From Actinomycetota bacterium (GTDB lineage Bacteria > Actinomycetota > Acidimicrobiia > Acidimicrobiales > CADCSY01): a stretch of DNA of 35,335 bases. The position numbers and the translations under genes are program-made. The notes below the pieces were generated by a model. That model was not told the DNA's origin. It saw nothing but the letters and a program-made list of their open reading frames with translations, and searched no databases. Of the stretch, positions 15,238-23,425 are shown one piece after another (the first letter of the stretch is position 1; every line of letters begins with the position of its first letter). The stretch spans positions 1-35,335 of the forward strand of contig SIRW01000014.1 in assembly GCA_004366205.1 (NCBI GenBank), in the 5' to 3' direction.

Positions 15238-15951
15238 GTGCCCGGCCGGCAGGGCGGCGAGCGGCGGGTGGTCCGAGTGGTGAGGGACGACGGCGCGCGC
15301 CACGAGCTCGTCCGGGCGCGGGCGCTCGCCGACCCGGTGCGCCACGCCGTGTTCCGGTACGTGGCGTCCTCGCGCGGCCCGGTCGGCGTGGCCGAGCTGG
15401 CGCGCCACGTCGGGCGTCACCCCAACGCCGTGCGCGTGCACCTCGCCCGCTTGCGGGACGCCGGCCTGCTCGTCGAGGAGACCGAAGCGCGCACCGTGCG
15501 GGGCCGGCCCCGGCTCCAGTACCGAGCCGCACCCGGCGCCTCAGGTGCAGCCGGCGTCGACGACCCCTACCGGCGCCTGGCCCACCTGCTCCTGGAGGTC
15601 CACCGCTCGTCCGACGGGCCCCGGGCCGTCGGGCGGAGGGTGGGCGCAGCCGCCGCCGGCGGCCTGCCGGCGGGCGTCGACCCCGTGGAGGCGATCGAGG
15701 CGGAGGTCGCGCGCCAGGGCTTCGCACCCCGGCGACGCGACCGGGATCGCGCGGGTCGCGAGGTGGAGCTGGTGCTCGAGCGCTGCCCGTTCGCCGACGT
15801 GGCCGCCGTCGACCCGCAGACCGTCTGTGACCTGCACCTCGGGCTCGCCGAGGGCCTGGCCGGCGCCCTCGGCGGTGGCGTCGAGGTCCGGGGCCTGTTC
15901 CCCCGTGACCCGCACCGGGCGGGCTGCCGGCTACGCCTGCGAGGCGCCTGA
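15238..15951 (+). CDS. HTH regulator with C-terminal cysteine motif (SufR-like)
   Basis: 237 residues as the longest frame. GTGs at 15268, 15277 and 15280 are also possible and would drop a poorly conserved N-terminus. A winged helix-turn-helix occupies about 25-95 (ADPVRHAVFRYVASS, VGVAELARHVGRHPNAVRVHLARLRDAGLL). The C-terminal part carries ERCPFADVAAVDPQTVCDLH and GC near the end, that is Cys183, Cys197 and Cys230. This is the pattern of SufR-type and related ArsR/DeoR-like regulators that bind an Fe-S cluster. Next to nirK and a CopD-like gene, sensing of NO, oxygen or iron-sulfur status is plausible; the cluster itself is inferred. Confidence 0.75.
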   Translation: MPGRQGGERRVVRVVRDDGARHELVRARALADPVRHAVFRYVASSRGPVGVAELARHVGRHPNAVRVHLARLRDAGLLVEETEARTVRGRPRLQYRAAPGASGAAGVDDPYRRLAHLLLEVHRSSDGPRAVGRRVGAAAAGGLPAGVDPVEAIEAEVARQGFAPRRRDRDRAGREVELVLERCPFADVAAVDPQTVCDLHLGLAEGLAGALGGGVEVRGLFPRDPHRAGCRLRLRGA

Positions 15952-15956
15952 CCGGC

Positions 15957-15973
15957 GCCGGGCCCCGCCCGGC
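15957..15973. terminator. Short GC hairpin between convergent genes
   Basis: GCCGGG / CCCGGC stem with a 5-nt loop, 6 nt past the regulator's stop codon and in the 88-bp gap before the converging hydrolase gene ends. Confidence 0.4.
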
Positions 15974-16039
15974 CTGGCGGGCTGCACGGAGCGACGGGCT
16001 CACACGTGGACGGCCCGCCGGCGGCGCTCCGCTCGCGGC

Positions 16040-16963
16040 TCAGGTTGCGAGGGCGAGGGTCGCCCGGGCGGACCGGGCGGTGACGGCCTCGAGGAAGTCC
16101 TGGCCGAGCGCGTGGGCCCGCAGCAGGGCGCCCTGGCTGCCCGGCCGGGCGAGCATCCAGGAGTGCCCGCCCGTGACCCACGCCGTCTGGCGACCGGTGA
16201 GGGCCTCCACCTCGTGGGCGGTGCGCACCGGGGTGACGCGGTCGAACCGGCCCCACACCGGCAGGAACGGCAGGTCGGACCGGCCCAGCGCGGCGACGTC
16301 GTCGCTGAGGTCGCAGGCGAACAGCATCGCCGCCACGGGCACCGTGAGGCCCAGCGAGCGGGTGTTGCGCCGGAAGTCGGGCCAGACCCCGCGGATCGTC
16401 GAGCGCACCCGCCCGATCGCCAGGTCGGGCAGGTCGGCGACGGCCGCCCCGACGATGTCGACCAGGGCGGCGAGATCGGGCGAAGCCGGCGACAGCACCG
16501 CCACGACCGGACCGCCCCGCTCCTTCCACGACGGGGTGGCGGCGCCGTTGCGGTAGATCACGCCCAGCGTCCGCTCGGGGTGGTCGGTCGCGAACCGCAC
16601 GGCGATGGCGCCGCCCATCGAGTGGCCGAGCACCACGACCCGCCGGGCGCCCACGTGGTCGAGCAGCGCCGCCAGGCCGCCGGCCATGGCACCGAGCGAC
16701 AGCGACTCCCAGGGCAGCGGGTCGCTGCCCCCGAAGCCCGGCATGCTCGGGTTCACCACCCGCCAGCCGAGCGCACCGGCGAGCCGGGCGCTCTCGCGCC
16801 AGTACATCGAGCCCGCCGCCAGGTAGCCGTGCAGGTTCAACGCCCAGACCTCGGGCCCGTCGGCGGCCGGCTCGTTGTCCGACACGGCGTAGCGCCAGCG
16901 GCGCCCGTCGAGCACCACCTCCTCGGGGACCATGCGGACACGGGCGGGCGGGGCGTCGGCCAT
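16040..16963 (-). CDS. Alpha/beta hydrolase
   Basis: 307 residues. Complete catalytic triad: nucleophile Ser115 in GHSMGG, acid Asp241 in GRFDRVTP, and His267 in GGHSWML. NLHGY near residue 43 provides the oxyanion-hole region. The fold is of the epoxide hydrolase/esterase/C-C hydrolase type; the substrate cannot be read from sequence. No signal peptide, so cytoplasmic. It diverges from the alcohol dehydrogenase operon, and the shared 110-bp gap holds a site of the putative TetR operator family. It probably acts in the same pathway, for example by releasing an alcohol from an ester (inference). Confidence 0.85.
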   Translation of the reverse strand: MADAPPARVRMVPEEVVLDGRRWRYAVSDNEPAADGPEVWALNLHGYLAAGSMYWRESARLAGALGWRVVNPSMPGFGGSDPLPWESLSLGAMAGGLAALLDHVGARRVVVLGHSMGGAIAVRFATDHPERTLGVIYRNGAATPSWKERGGPVVAVLSPASPDLAALVDIVGAAVADLPDLAIGRVRSTIRGVWPDFRRNTRSLGLTVPVAAMLFACDLSDDVAALGRSDLPFLPVWGRFDRVTPVRTAHEVEALTGRQTAWVTGGHSWMLARPGSQGALLRAHALGQDFLEAVTARSARATLALAT

Positions 16964-17016
16964 GGCAGCATCGTGATCGTCCTCGATCTGCGGATCAACG
17001 ACCCCCGCCCTGTCGA

Positions 17017-17034
17017 CCGATCGGTCAGTCAGTC
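17017..17034 (+). promoter_or_regulatory. Putative TetR-family operator, hydrolase/ADH divergon
   Basis: CCGATCGGTCAGTCAGTC, matching 15 of 18 positions with the site at 29035. It overlaps the perfect 12-bp palindrome GACCGATCGGTC (17015-17026). It lies 54 bp from the hydrolase start and 40 bp from the ADH start, so one bound protein could block both. Confidence 0.55.
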
Positions 17035-17073
17035 ATATGCTCGCCGGGTGGGCCGCACGCAGGAGGGATCGGC

Positions 17074-18180
17074 GTGAGCCGCGACGGCGCTGGCGGGGCG
17101 CGGGCGCTGGTCCTCGAGGCGCCCCGCCACCTGGTCGAGCGCAGCCTGCCGTTGCCCGCCATCGGTGACGACGACGGGCTGCTGCGGGTGGAGGCGTGCG
17201 GGTTGTGCGGCACCGACCACGAGCAGCTCACCGGCGTGCTCCCCACCAACAGCGCCGTCGTGCCCGGCCACGAGACCGTCGGCGTGATCGAAGCGGTCGG
17301 GCCGCGGGCGGCCGAGCGGTGGGGCGTCGCTGTGGGCGACCGGGTCGCGGTCGAGGTCTTCCAGTCGTGCCGGGCGTGCGGCCCGTGCCGGGCGGGGGAG
17401 TACCGCCGCTGCGAGCGCCACGGGCTCGGCGACATGTACGGCTTCGTGCCCGTCGACCGCGAGCCGGGCCTGTGGGGCGGCTACGCCACCCACCAGTACC
17501 TGGCGCCCGACTCGCTGCTGCTCCCCGTGCCCGCCGGCCTCGACCCCGTCGTCGCCACGCTGTTCAACCCGCTCGGCGCCGGCATCCGCTGGGGGGTCAC
17601 CGTGCCCGGCACCGGCGAGGGCGACGTGGTGGCCGTGCTCGGCCCCGGCGTGCGGGGGTTGTCGGCCGCGGCGGCCGCCAAGGAGGCGGGCGCGGCGTTC
17701 GTGATGGTCACCGGCGTGGGGCCGCGCGACGCCGCCCGGCTCGAGCTGGCGGGCCGCTTCGGTGCGGACCTCGCCGTCGACGTGGCCTGCGACGACCCGG
17801 CCGCCGCGCTGCGGGACGCCACCGGCGGGCTTGCCGACGTGGTGGTGGACGTGACCGCCAAGGCGCCGGCCGCGCTCGCCCAGGCGATCGGCCTGGCCCG
17901 TCCGGGGGGCACCGTCGTGCTGGCGGGCACCCGGGGGTCGGCCGAGACCCCCGGCTTCTGGCCCGACCTGATCGTCTACAAGGAGCTGCGGCTCCTCGGC
18001 GCCCTGGGCGTCGACGCCGCCGCCTACCGGGCGGCCCTCGACCTGCTCGCCGCCGGCCGCTACCCCTTCGCTGAGCTGCCCCGGCGCGTCGAGCCCCTCG
18101 CCGGGGCCCGGGACCTGCTGCTCGCCATGGCCGGCGAGGGCGACCAGGCCCCACCCGTCCACGGGGTGCTGGTGCCGTGA
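17074..18180 (+). CDS. Zinc-dependent medium-chain alcohol dehydrogenase
   Basis: 368 residues. NAD(P)-dependent oxidation of an alcohol. The catalytic zinc ligand Cys45 is in GLCGTDH, and His66-Glu67 are in PGHE. The structural zinc lobe has four Cys at 99, 102, 105 and 113 (CRACGPCRAGEYRRC). The Rossmann domain follows (about 180-310); its glycine motif is VLGPGVRGLSA. GTG 17074 is preceded by AGGAGG at 8 nt. First gene of a five-gene operon ending in the TetR gene. Its TGA overlaps a GTG of the next frame, though the next gene probably starts further on. Substrate unknown; the neighbouring aldehyde dehydrogenase suggests alcohol to acid conversion. Confidence 0.9.
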   Translation: MSRDGAGGARALVLEAPRHLVERSLPLPAIGDDDGLLRVEACGLCGTDHEQLTGVLPTNSAVVPGHETVGVIEAVGPRAAERWGVAVGDRVAVEVFQSCRACGPCRAGEYRRCERHGLGDMYGFVPVDREPGLWGGYATHQYLAPDSLLLPVPAGLDPVVATLFNPLGAGIRWGVTVPGTGEGDVVAVLGPGVRGLSAAAAAKEAGAAFVMVTGVGPRDAARLELAGRFGADLAVDVACDDPAAALRDATGGLADVVVDVTAKAPAALAQAIGLARPGGTVVLAGTRGSAETPGFWPDLIVYKELRLLGALGVDAAAYRAALDLLAAGRYPFAELPRRVEPLAGARDLLLAMAGEGDQAPPVHGVLVP

Positions 18181-18257
18181 CCCCCGCCGCCCCGACACCC
18201 GGCCGGTCGGTGTCCGTGCCCGACCGGTCCCACCCCCCACCCGCCGAGGAGGACCCC

Positions 18258-18872
18258 GTGCCCGACACCCCGACCGCCCCGGGAGCCGGCACCGCGCGCG
18301 TGCCGCTCCTGGCCGTGGAGGACGCCACCGGTCGCGCCGAGCAGGCCGGCGTGCCCGGCGTCCTCGCCCACCTGAACATCTTCCGGGCCCTCCTGCACGC
18401 CCCGCCGGCGGCGAAGGCGACGAGCGACGCGCTGCTCGCCCTGCTGGCGGGATCGCACCTCGACCACCGCCTCCGCGAGCTCGTCATCATGCGGATCGGC
18501 TGGGTCACCGGCTCGGTGTACGAGTGGACCCAGCACTGGCGGGTGGCCCGCGACCTCGGGGTCAGCGACGAGGATCTCCTCGCGGTCCGGGACTGGCGGG
18601 GCCACGAGGGCTTCGGCCCCGCGGACCGGGCCGTGCTCGCCGCCACCGACGAGACCCTCGCCGGCGGGCCGATCGCCCCGGCGACGTGGGCGGCGTGCGA
18701 GGAGCACCTGCCCGGCCCCGAGGCGCTGGTCGAGCTTGTGCTCGCCATCGGGCTGTGGCAGCTGGTGTCGGGGGTGCTGCGGTCGCTCGAGATCCCGCTC
18801 GAGGACGGCATGGCGCCCTGGCCACCGGACGGCGCCGCGCCGGCCGGCGCCTCGGGAGGCGGTGGGTCGTGA
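18258..18872 (+). CDS. Carboxymuconolactone decarboxylase (AhpD-like) family protein
   Basis: 204 residues from GTG 18258, chosen because GAGGAGG (18246-18252) precedes it. A longer form from GTG 18177, overlapping the ADH stop, would add a disordered Pro-rich stretch. The core has the family pattern RELVIMRIGWVTGSVYEWTQHW followed by VARDLGVSDEDLLAVRDW. The CxxC of AhpD peroxidase helpers is absent, replaced by the YEW.QH form common in catabolic operons. Role in the pathway unknown. Confidence 0.85.
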   Translation: MPDTPTAPGAGTARVPLLAVEDATGRAEQAGVPGVLAHLNIFRALLHAPPAAKATSDALLALLAGSHLDHRLRELVIMRIGWVTGSVYEWTQHWRVARDLGVSDEDLLAVRDWRGHEGFGPADRAVLAATDETLAGGPIAPATWAACEEHLPGPEALVELVLAIGLWQLVSGVLRSLEIPLEDGMAPWPPDGAAPAGASGGGGS

Positions 18873-19864
18873 CCACGCTGCTCGACGATGCCGTGGCCCT
18901 CGCCCGCCCCCGCTGGGACGGCACGGCCCACCGCATGGAGGTCTGGTACCTGACCGCCACCGACGAGGCGACCGGCACCGGCTACTGGGTCCACTACGAG
19001 ACGGTGGCGCCGACCGGGGGCCGGCCCTACGCCCACGGCTGGACCGCGGTCTTCCCTCGTGACGGCGCGCCCGTCGTCTCCCGCTTCGGCCCGGAGGAGC
19101 TGGCCGGTCCCGCGGCCGGCGCGCCCCCCGACGCCCCGTGGTTCCGGGCGGCCGGCGCCGAGCTCGGGCCGGGCGGCCTACGGGGCCGGGCCGAGGTCGG
19201 CGGCGGGGGTGCAGGGGGCACCCCGATCGAGTGGGACCTCACCCTGGCCGGCGGCGGCCCGCCGCTGTACACGTTCGACCGGCCCGTGTGGGAGCGGGAG
19301 CTGCTGCCCGGCGCCCAGGTCGTTCCGGTCCCCACCGGCCGGGTCACCGGCAGCGTGACGGTCGCCGGGGACGAGCACCGCGTCGCCGGCCCGGCGGGGC
19401 TGGCCCGCATCTACGGCCACGGCAGCGCCCAGCGCTGGGGCTGGTTGCACGCCGATCTCGGCGGCGGCGAGGTCCTCGAGATCGTCACCGCCACGGCGCG
19501 GCGCCGGGGCCTGCGGCGCATCCCGCCGCTCGCCGCCGTGCAGCTGCGGCTCGAGGGCGAGGACGACTGGCCCGCCCGGGCGCTCATCGCCGCGCCCATG
19601 TTCCGCACGCGCGGCGGCCTGCCCCGCTGGCAGGTGTCCGGGGTCGTCGGCCGGCGGCGGCTGCGCGTCGAGGTCACGGTCCCGCCCGACCGGTCGGTGC
19701 GGCTGACCTACACCGACCCCGACGGGGCGACCGCCACGTGCACGAACAGCGAGGTGGCCACCGCCGTCATCGTGCTCGAGCGCCTCGCCGGCCGGCGCTG
19801 GACCGAGGAGCGGGCCTGGACGCTCGACGGCACCGCCCACGCCGAGGTCGGGACCCGGCCGTGA
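18869..19864 (+). CDS. Unknown protein, possible CrtC/AttH lipocalin-like fold
   Basis: 331 residues. Its GTG overlaps the stop of the preceding gene (GTGA). The sequence is beta-rich with many Trp and Gly. It opens with HRMEVWYLTATDEATGTGYW and VHYET, and has RIYGHGSAQRWGWLHADLGG in the middle. This resembles tocopherol-cyclase/CrtC/AttH-type double lipocalin proteins that bind terpenoids or other lipids, but the match is by eye and only moderate. No signal peptide. Its place between a CMD-like protein and an aldehyde dehydrogenase suggests a hydrophobic substrate. Confidence 0.6.
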   Translation: MTTLLDDAVALARPRWDGTAHRMEVWYLTATDEATGTGYWVHYETVAPTGGRPYAHGWTAVFPRDGAPVVSRFGPEELAGPAAGAPPDAPWFRAAGAELGPGGLRGRAEVGGGGAGGTPIEWDLTLAGGGPPLYTFDRPVWERELLPGAQVVPVPTGRVTGSVTVAGDEHRVAGPAGLARIYGHGSAQRWGWLHADLGGGEVLEIVTATARRRGLRRIPPLAAVQLRLEGEDDWPARALIAAPMFRTRGGLPRWQVSGVVGRRRLRVEVTVPPDRSVRLTYTDPDGATATCTNSEVATAVIVLERLAGRRWTEERAWTLDGTAHAEVGTRP

Positions 19865-21462
19865 CCGCCGGGACCGGCGCCACCGCCGGCGACGAGCGCC
19901 CGAGCACCGGTCCGGGCGGCCCGGCCGTCATCGAGACCGTCGACCCCCGCACGCTCCGGCCCACCGGCACCGTGCCGGTCGCGGACGAGGCCGCCGTGCG
20001 GGCCGCGGTCGACCGGGCCCGGGCGGCCGCGGCGCGGTGGCGGGCGCTTCCCTTCGCCGATCGGCGCGACCACCTGCTGGCCGTGCGGGACGCCTTGCTC
20101 GACCGGGCCGGCGAGCTCGTGGCCGTGATCACCGCCGAGACGGGGAAGCTCGCGCCCGAGGCCGTCGTGGCCGAGCTCGTGACAACCTGCGAGACCATCG
20201 AGCTCTACGCCCGGCGGGGCGAGCGGGCCCTGCGCCCCGAGCGGGCGCGGGTGGGGCTCGCCGCCCACAAGCGGGCCCGCCGAACGTGGGAGCCCCTCGG
20301 GGTGGTCGGGGTGATCAGCCCCTGGAACTACCCGTTCGTGCTGGCCATGACCCCGGTCGTCACCGCCGCCTTCGCCGGCAACGCCGTGGTCCTGAAGCCC
20401 TCCGAGGTGACCCCCCGGGTGGGGCTCGCCATCGGCGAGTTGTTCCGCTCGGCCGCCGGCGGCGCCCACCCCGACCTCGTCCAGGTCGTCACCGGCGACG
20501 GCTCGACCGGCGCCGCCCTGGTGCGCGCGGGCGTGCAGAAGATCGTGTTCACCGGGTCGGTGGCGACCGGCCGCAAGGTGATGGCCGCGGCCGCCGAGAC
20601 ACTCACCCCGGTCCTCCTCGAGCTCGGCGGCAAGGACCCCATGATCGTGTGCGACGACGCCGACCTCGACCGGGCCGCCGCCGGGGCGGTGTGGGGCGCG
20701 TTCTCCAACGCCGGGCAGACCTGCATCTCCGTCGAGCGCGTCTACGTGGACGGCGCCGTCCACGACGCGTTCGTCGAACGGGTCGTGGACCGGGCCCGGC
20801 GGGTGCGCCAGGGCGTCGGGCCCGGACACGACATCGGCTCGATGACGTTCCCTCCGCAGCTCGACGTCGTCGAGCGCCACGTCGCCGACGCCGTCGCTCG
20901 GGGCGCCCGGGTCCTCGTCGGGGGGAAGCGCCTCGACCGCGAGGGGCTGTGGTACCCGCCCACCGTGCTGGTGGACGTCGACCACTCCATGGCGATCATG
21001 CGCGAGGAGACGTTCGGGCCCGTCCTGCCGATCATGCGGGTCGCCGGCGACGACGAGGCGGTGCGCCTCGCCAACGAGACGCCGTACGGGCTGAGCGCCT
21101 CGGTGTGGACCCGGGACGCGGACCGGGCCCACCGGCTGGCCGCCGCCCTCGAGTCGGGCAGCGTGTGCGTGAACGACTGCCTCACGTCCTACGGCGTGCC
21201 CGACCTGCCCTTCGGCGGGGTGAAGGAGTCGGGCATCGGGCGCATCCACGGGCCCGAGGGGCTGCGGGAGCTCAGCCACGCCAAGTCGGTGCTCGAGGAC
21301 CGCTTCGGCCTGTCGCGCGAGCCCTACTGGTACCCGCTGCCGCGTGGCCTGGACCGGGCCGGCCTGGCACTGCTGCGGCTGCGCTACGGGCGGGGCTGGC
21401 GGCGCCGGCTGGGCCTGGCGCGCCGGCGGGGGTCACCTCGTCCCCCGGGCAGGGGCCGGTAG
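19861..21462 (+). CDS. NAD(P)-dependent aldehyde dehydrogenase
   Basis: 533 residues. Oxidises an aldehyde to an acid. Active-site residues: Asn156 (SPWNYPF), Lys179 (VVLKPSE), Glu254 (LELGGKDP) and Cys288 (NAGQTCIS); the C-terminal FGGVKESGIG is also present. The C-terminal about 45 residues (after LSREPYW) form a basic Arg/Leu-rich tail longer than in soluble family members. It resembles the membrane-associating tail of long-chain/fatty aldehyde dehydrogenases, which fits a lipophilic substrate. GTG overlaps the upstream stop (GTGA at 19861-19864). Confidence 0.92.
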   Translation: MTAGTGATAGDERPSTGPGGPAVIETVDPRTLRPTGTVPVADEAAVRAAVDRARAAAARWRALPFADRRDHLLAVRDALLDRAGELVAVITAETGKLAPEAVVAELVTTCETIELYARRGERALRPERARVGLAAHKRARRTWEPLGVVGVISPWNYPFVLAMTPVVTAAFAGNAVVLKPSEVTPRVGLAIGELFRSAAGGAHPDLVQVVTGDGSTGAALVRAGVQKIVFTGSVATGRKVMAAAAETLTPVLLELGGKDPMIVCDDADLDRAAAGAVWGAFSNAGQTCISVERVYVDGAVHDAFVERVVDRARRVRQGVGPGHDIGSMTFPPQLDVVERHVADAVARGARVLVGGKRLDREGLWYPPTVLVDVDHSMAIMREETFGPVLPIMRVAGDDEAVRLANETPYGLSASVWTRDADRAHRLAAALESGSVCVNDCLTSYGVPDLPFGGVKESGIGRIHGPEGLRELSHAKSVLEDRFGLSREPYWYPLPRGLDRAGLALLRLRYGRGWRRRLGLARRRGSPRPPGRGR

Positions 21463-21472
21463 GGTGCCCGCC

Positions 21473-22111
21473 GTGCCGGCCGGCAGGACGCGCGCCCTGC
21501 GGCGCGCCGTGAGCGACGAGGAGAAGAGCCAGCGGCGCGAGCAGATCCTCGCCGCCGCCAAGCGGGTGTTCGCCAGGAACGGGTTCCAGGGCACGACGAT
21601 CGCCGACGTGGCCCGGGCCGCCGGGCTCTCCTACGGGTCGATCTACTGGTACTTCGACTCCAAGGAGGCGCTGTTCCACGCCCTCATGGAGCACCAGGAG
21701 GCCGCCCTGCGCGACCACATCGCCGACGTCCTCGAGGCGACCGCGACCGACGGCGAGGGGTTCGGGCCCAGCGCCTTCCGCGAGGCCGTGCGCGCCACCT
21801 TCGAGTTCTTCGAGTCCGACAAGGCCGCCGTGCGCCTGCTGTTCCGCGACTCCTATGCCTTGGGCGACCGCTTCGAGCGGCACCTGCACGGCATCTACGA
21901 GCGCTTCATCGACGACCTCGAGGCCGTGCTCGGCGAGGCCCAGGCCCGCGGCGAGATCGTCGAGGGCCCCACGCGGCTGCTCGCCTTCAGCGTCGCCGCC
22001 CTCATCGCCCAGCTCGCCCTGCGCCGGCTCACCACCGACGACGGCCTCGACGCCGGCGTCGTCGCCGACTTCGTCGTGAGCCTCACCCTCGACGGCCTCC
22101 GCCCCCGCTGA
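21473..22111 (+). CDS. TetR-family transcriptional regulator
   Basis: 212 residues from GTG 21473 (AGGG 9 nt upstream); GTG 21509 (VSDEEKSQRRE) is an alternative start. The DNA-binding domain is intact: QILAAAKRVFARNGFQGTTI, DVARAAGLSYGSIYWYFDSKEAL. The C-terminal ligand domain is helical and unassigned. It is the last gene of the ADH/ALDH operon, so it is probably autoregulated through the operator at 17017, and is the natural candidate to bind the related sites at 29035, 29862 and 31719. The ligand is likely a pathway intermediate such as an acyl-CoA (inference). Confidence 0.88.
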   Translation: MPAGRTRALRRAVSDEEKSQRREQILAAAKRVFARNGFQGTTIADVARAAGLSYGSIYWYFDSKEALFHALMEHQEAALRDHIADVLEATATDGEGFGPSAFREAVRATFEFFESDKAAVRLLFRDSYALGDRFERHLHGIYERFIDDLEAVLGEAQARGEIVEGPTRLLAFSVAALIAQLALRRLTTDDGLDAGVVADFVVSLTLDGLRPR

Positions 22112-22130
22112 CCTACCGGCCGATCCGCCG

Positions 22131-22931
22131 TCAGCCGGTCGGGCCGGCGGCGGCGCCGGCGAGGAACACGGCACGCAACAGGTCGCGGCGGCCGCGGAGC
22201 TCGGCGGCAGGGCCCTCGAAGCGGACCCGGCCCCGCTCCAGGAAGTACGCCCGGTCGGCGAAGGACAGGGCGAGGTCGACGTGCTGCTCGACCACGACCA
22301 CGCCGACGCCGGCGGTGCGCAGCGAGGCCACCACCTCGAGCAGCTCGCCGACCACGACGGGGGCGAGCCCGAGCGACAGCTCGTCGACGAGCAGGATGCG
22401 GGGCCGGCACACCAGCGCCCGGGCGAGGGCCAGCATCTGCTGCTGGCCGCCCGACAGCGTGCCCGCCAGCTGGTCGCGGCGCTCGGCGAGCCACGGGAAC
22501 CGGTCGATCACCTCGGCGGTGCGCGCCTCGCGCTCGCTCCGGGGCACGGTCAGGGCCCCCACGGTGAGGCTCTCGGCGACGGTGAGTCCCGGGAAGGTGG
22601 CGCGCCCGCCCGGTACCTGGAGCACGCCGCGGCGCACGATCTCGGGGGGCCGCAGCCGGGTGAGGTCCTCGCCGGCCAGGGCGAGGCTGCCGGCGATCGG
22701 CCGCACCAGGCCCGAGATCGTCCGCAGCAGCGTCGACTTGCCGGCCCCGTTGGTGCCCAGCAGGGCGACGACCTCCCCCGGCACCACCCGGAACGACACG
22801 TCCTCGAGCACCGTCACCTTGCCGTACGCGACCCGCAGGTCTTCGGCGACGAGCGCGCCCGAGGCGGCGGCCCTGGCCGGGTCCTGTGCCCGGTCGTGCG
22901 TGCCGCCGCGGCCCGGTTCCGGCGCGGTCAC
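22131..22931 (-). CDS. livF: LivF-type ABC transporter ATP-binding protein
   Basis: 266 residues. Walker A GTNGAGKST (59-67), signature LSGGQQQ (159-165), Walker B ILLVDE (179-184) and the LivF-like LQVPGGRATFPGLTVAESL. Energises a branched-chain-amino-acid-type importer. The GTG overlaps the stop of the exported-protein gene upstream (GTGA). The other subunits are the three-domain fusion at 24781-27588 and the lipoprotein at 27585-28982. Convergent with the TetR gene, 19 bp apart. Confidence 0.92.
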   Translation of the reverse strand: MTAPEPGRGGTHDRAQDPARAAASGALVAEDLRVAYGKVTVLEDVSFRVVPGEVVALLGTNGAGKSTLLRTISGLVRPIAGSLALAGEDLTRLRPPEIVRRGVLQVPGGRATFPGLTVAESLTVGALTVPRSEREARTAEVIDRFPWLAERRDQLAGTLSGGQQQMLALARALVCRPRILLVDELSLGLAPVVVGELLEVVASLRTAGVGVVVVEQHVDLALSFADRAYFLERGRVRFEGPAAELRGRRDLLRAVFLAGAAAGPTG

Positions 22932-23422
22932 GGCGTGACCTCCGCCACCGGCGGGCCGTCGCCCGCCAGCGCCCGGACGCCGGCCACCCCGATCAGACCC
23001 TCCCGGGCGGCGACGTAGGTGCCGTCGCGAGCGGGGGGTACCTCGTCGCGGGTGCCGTCCTCCCAGCGCACCAGCACCACCTCGGCACCCGGCACCCGCC
23101 CGTACACGGCGGTGACGGGTGGCACCGGCCCGGCGCCGGGCGTGGCCGAGACGGCGGCGACGGTCGCGACCGGCACCGGGTCGAGGTCGACGCCGTGCCA
23201 GCCCCGCCGGCCCGGGAAGGCGATCACGGTGAGCAGGCGCCCCTCGTGCACGGCGACCAGCACCTCGAGGTCGCCGACCGTGTGGCTGGCGGCCAGCCGG
23301 GCGCCCTCGGGCAGCGTCCCGGCCGGCTGGGCGGCGCCGGCGGGGATGCTGAGCACGGCGGCGACGGCCACGACGAGCGCCAGGGCGGCGGAGGCGCTGC
23401 ACCAGCGGGCGGCGGGGCTCAT
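22928..23422 (-). CDS. Exported or membrane-anchored protein of unknown function in a Liv operon
   Basis: 164 residues from an ATG 3 nt past the stop of the upstream gene. A strong hydrophobic segment (about 8-30) forms a signal/anchor. The rest looks like a small beta-rich extracytoplasmic domain with segments such as HTVGDLEVLVAVHEGRLLTV and VVLVRWEDGTRDEVP, ending in Pro/Ala. No family recognised. Translational coupling to livF on one side and tight spacing on the other argue for a role with the transporter. Confidence 0.7.
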   Translation of the reverse strand: MSPAARWCSASAALALVVAVAAVLSIPAGAAQPAGTLPEGARLAASHTVGDLEVLVAVHEGRLLTVIAFPGRRGWHGVDLDPVPVATVAAVSATPGAGPVPPVTAVYGRVPGAEVVLVRWEDGTRDEVPPARDGTYVAAREGLIGVAGVRALAGDGPPVAEVTP

Positions 23423-23425
23423 CGG

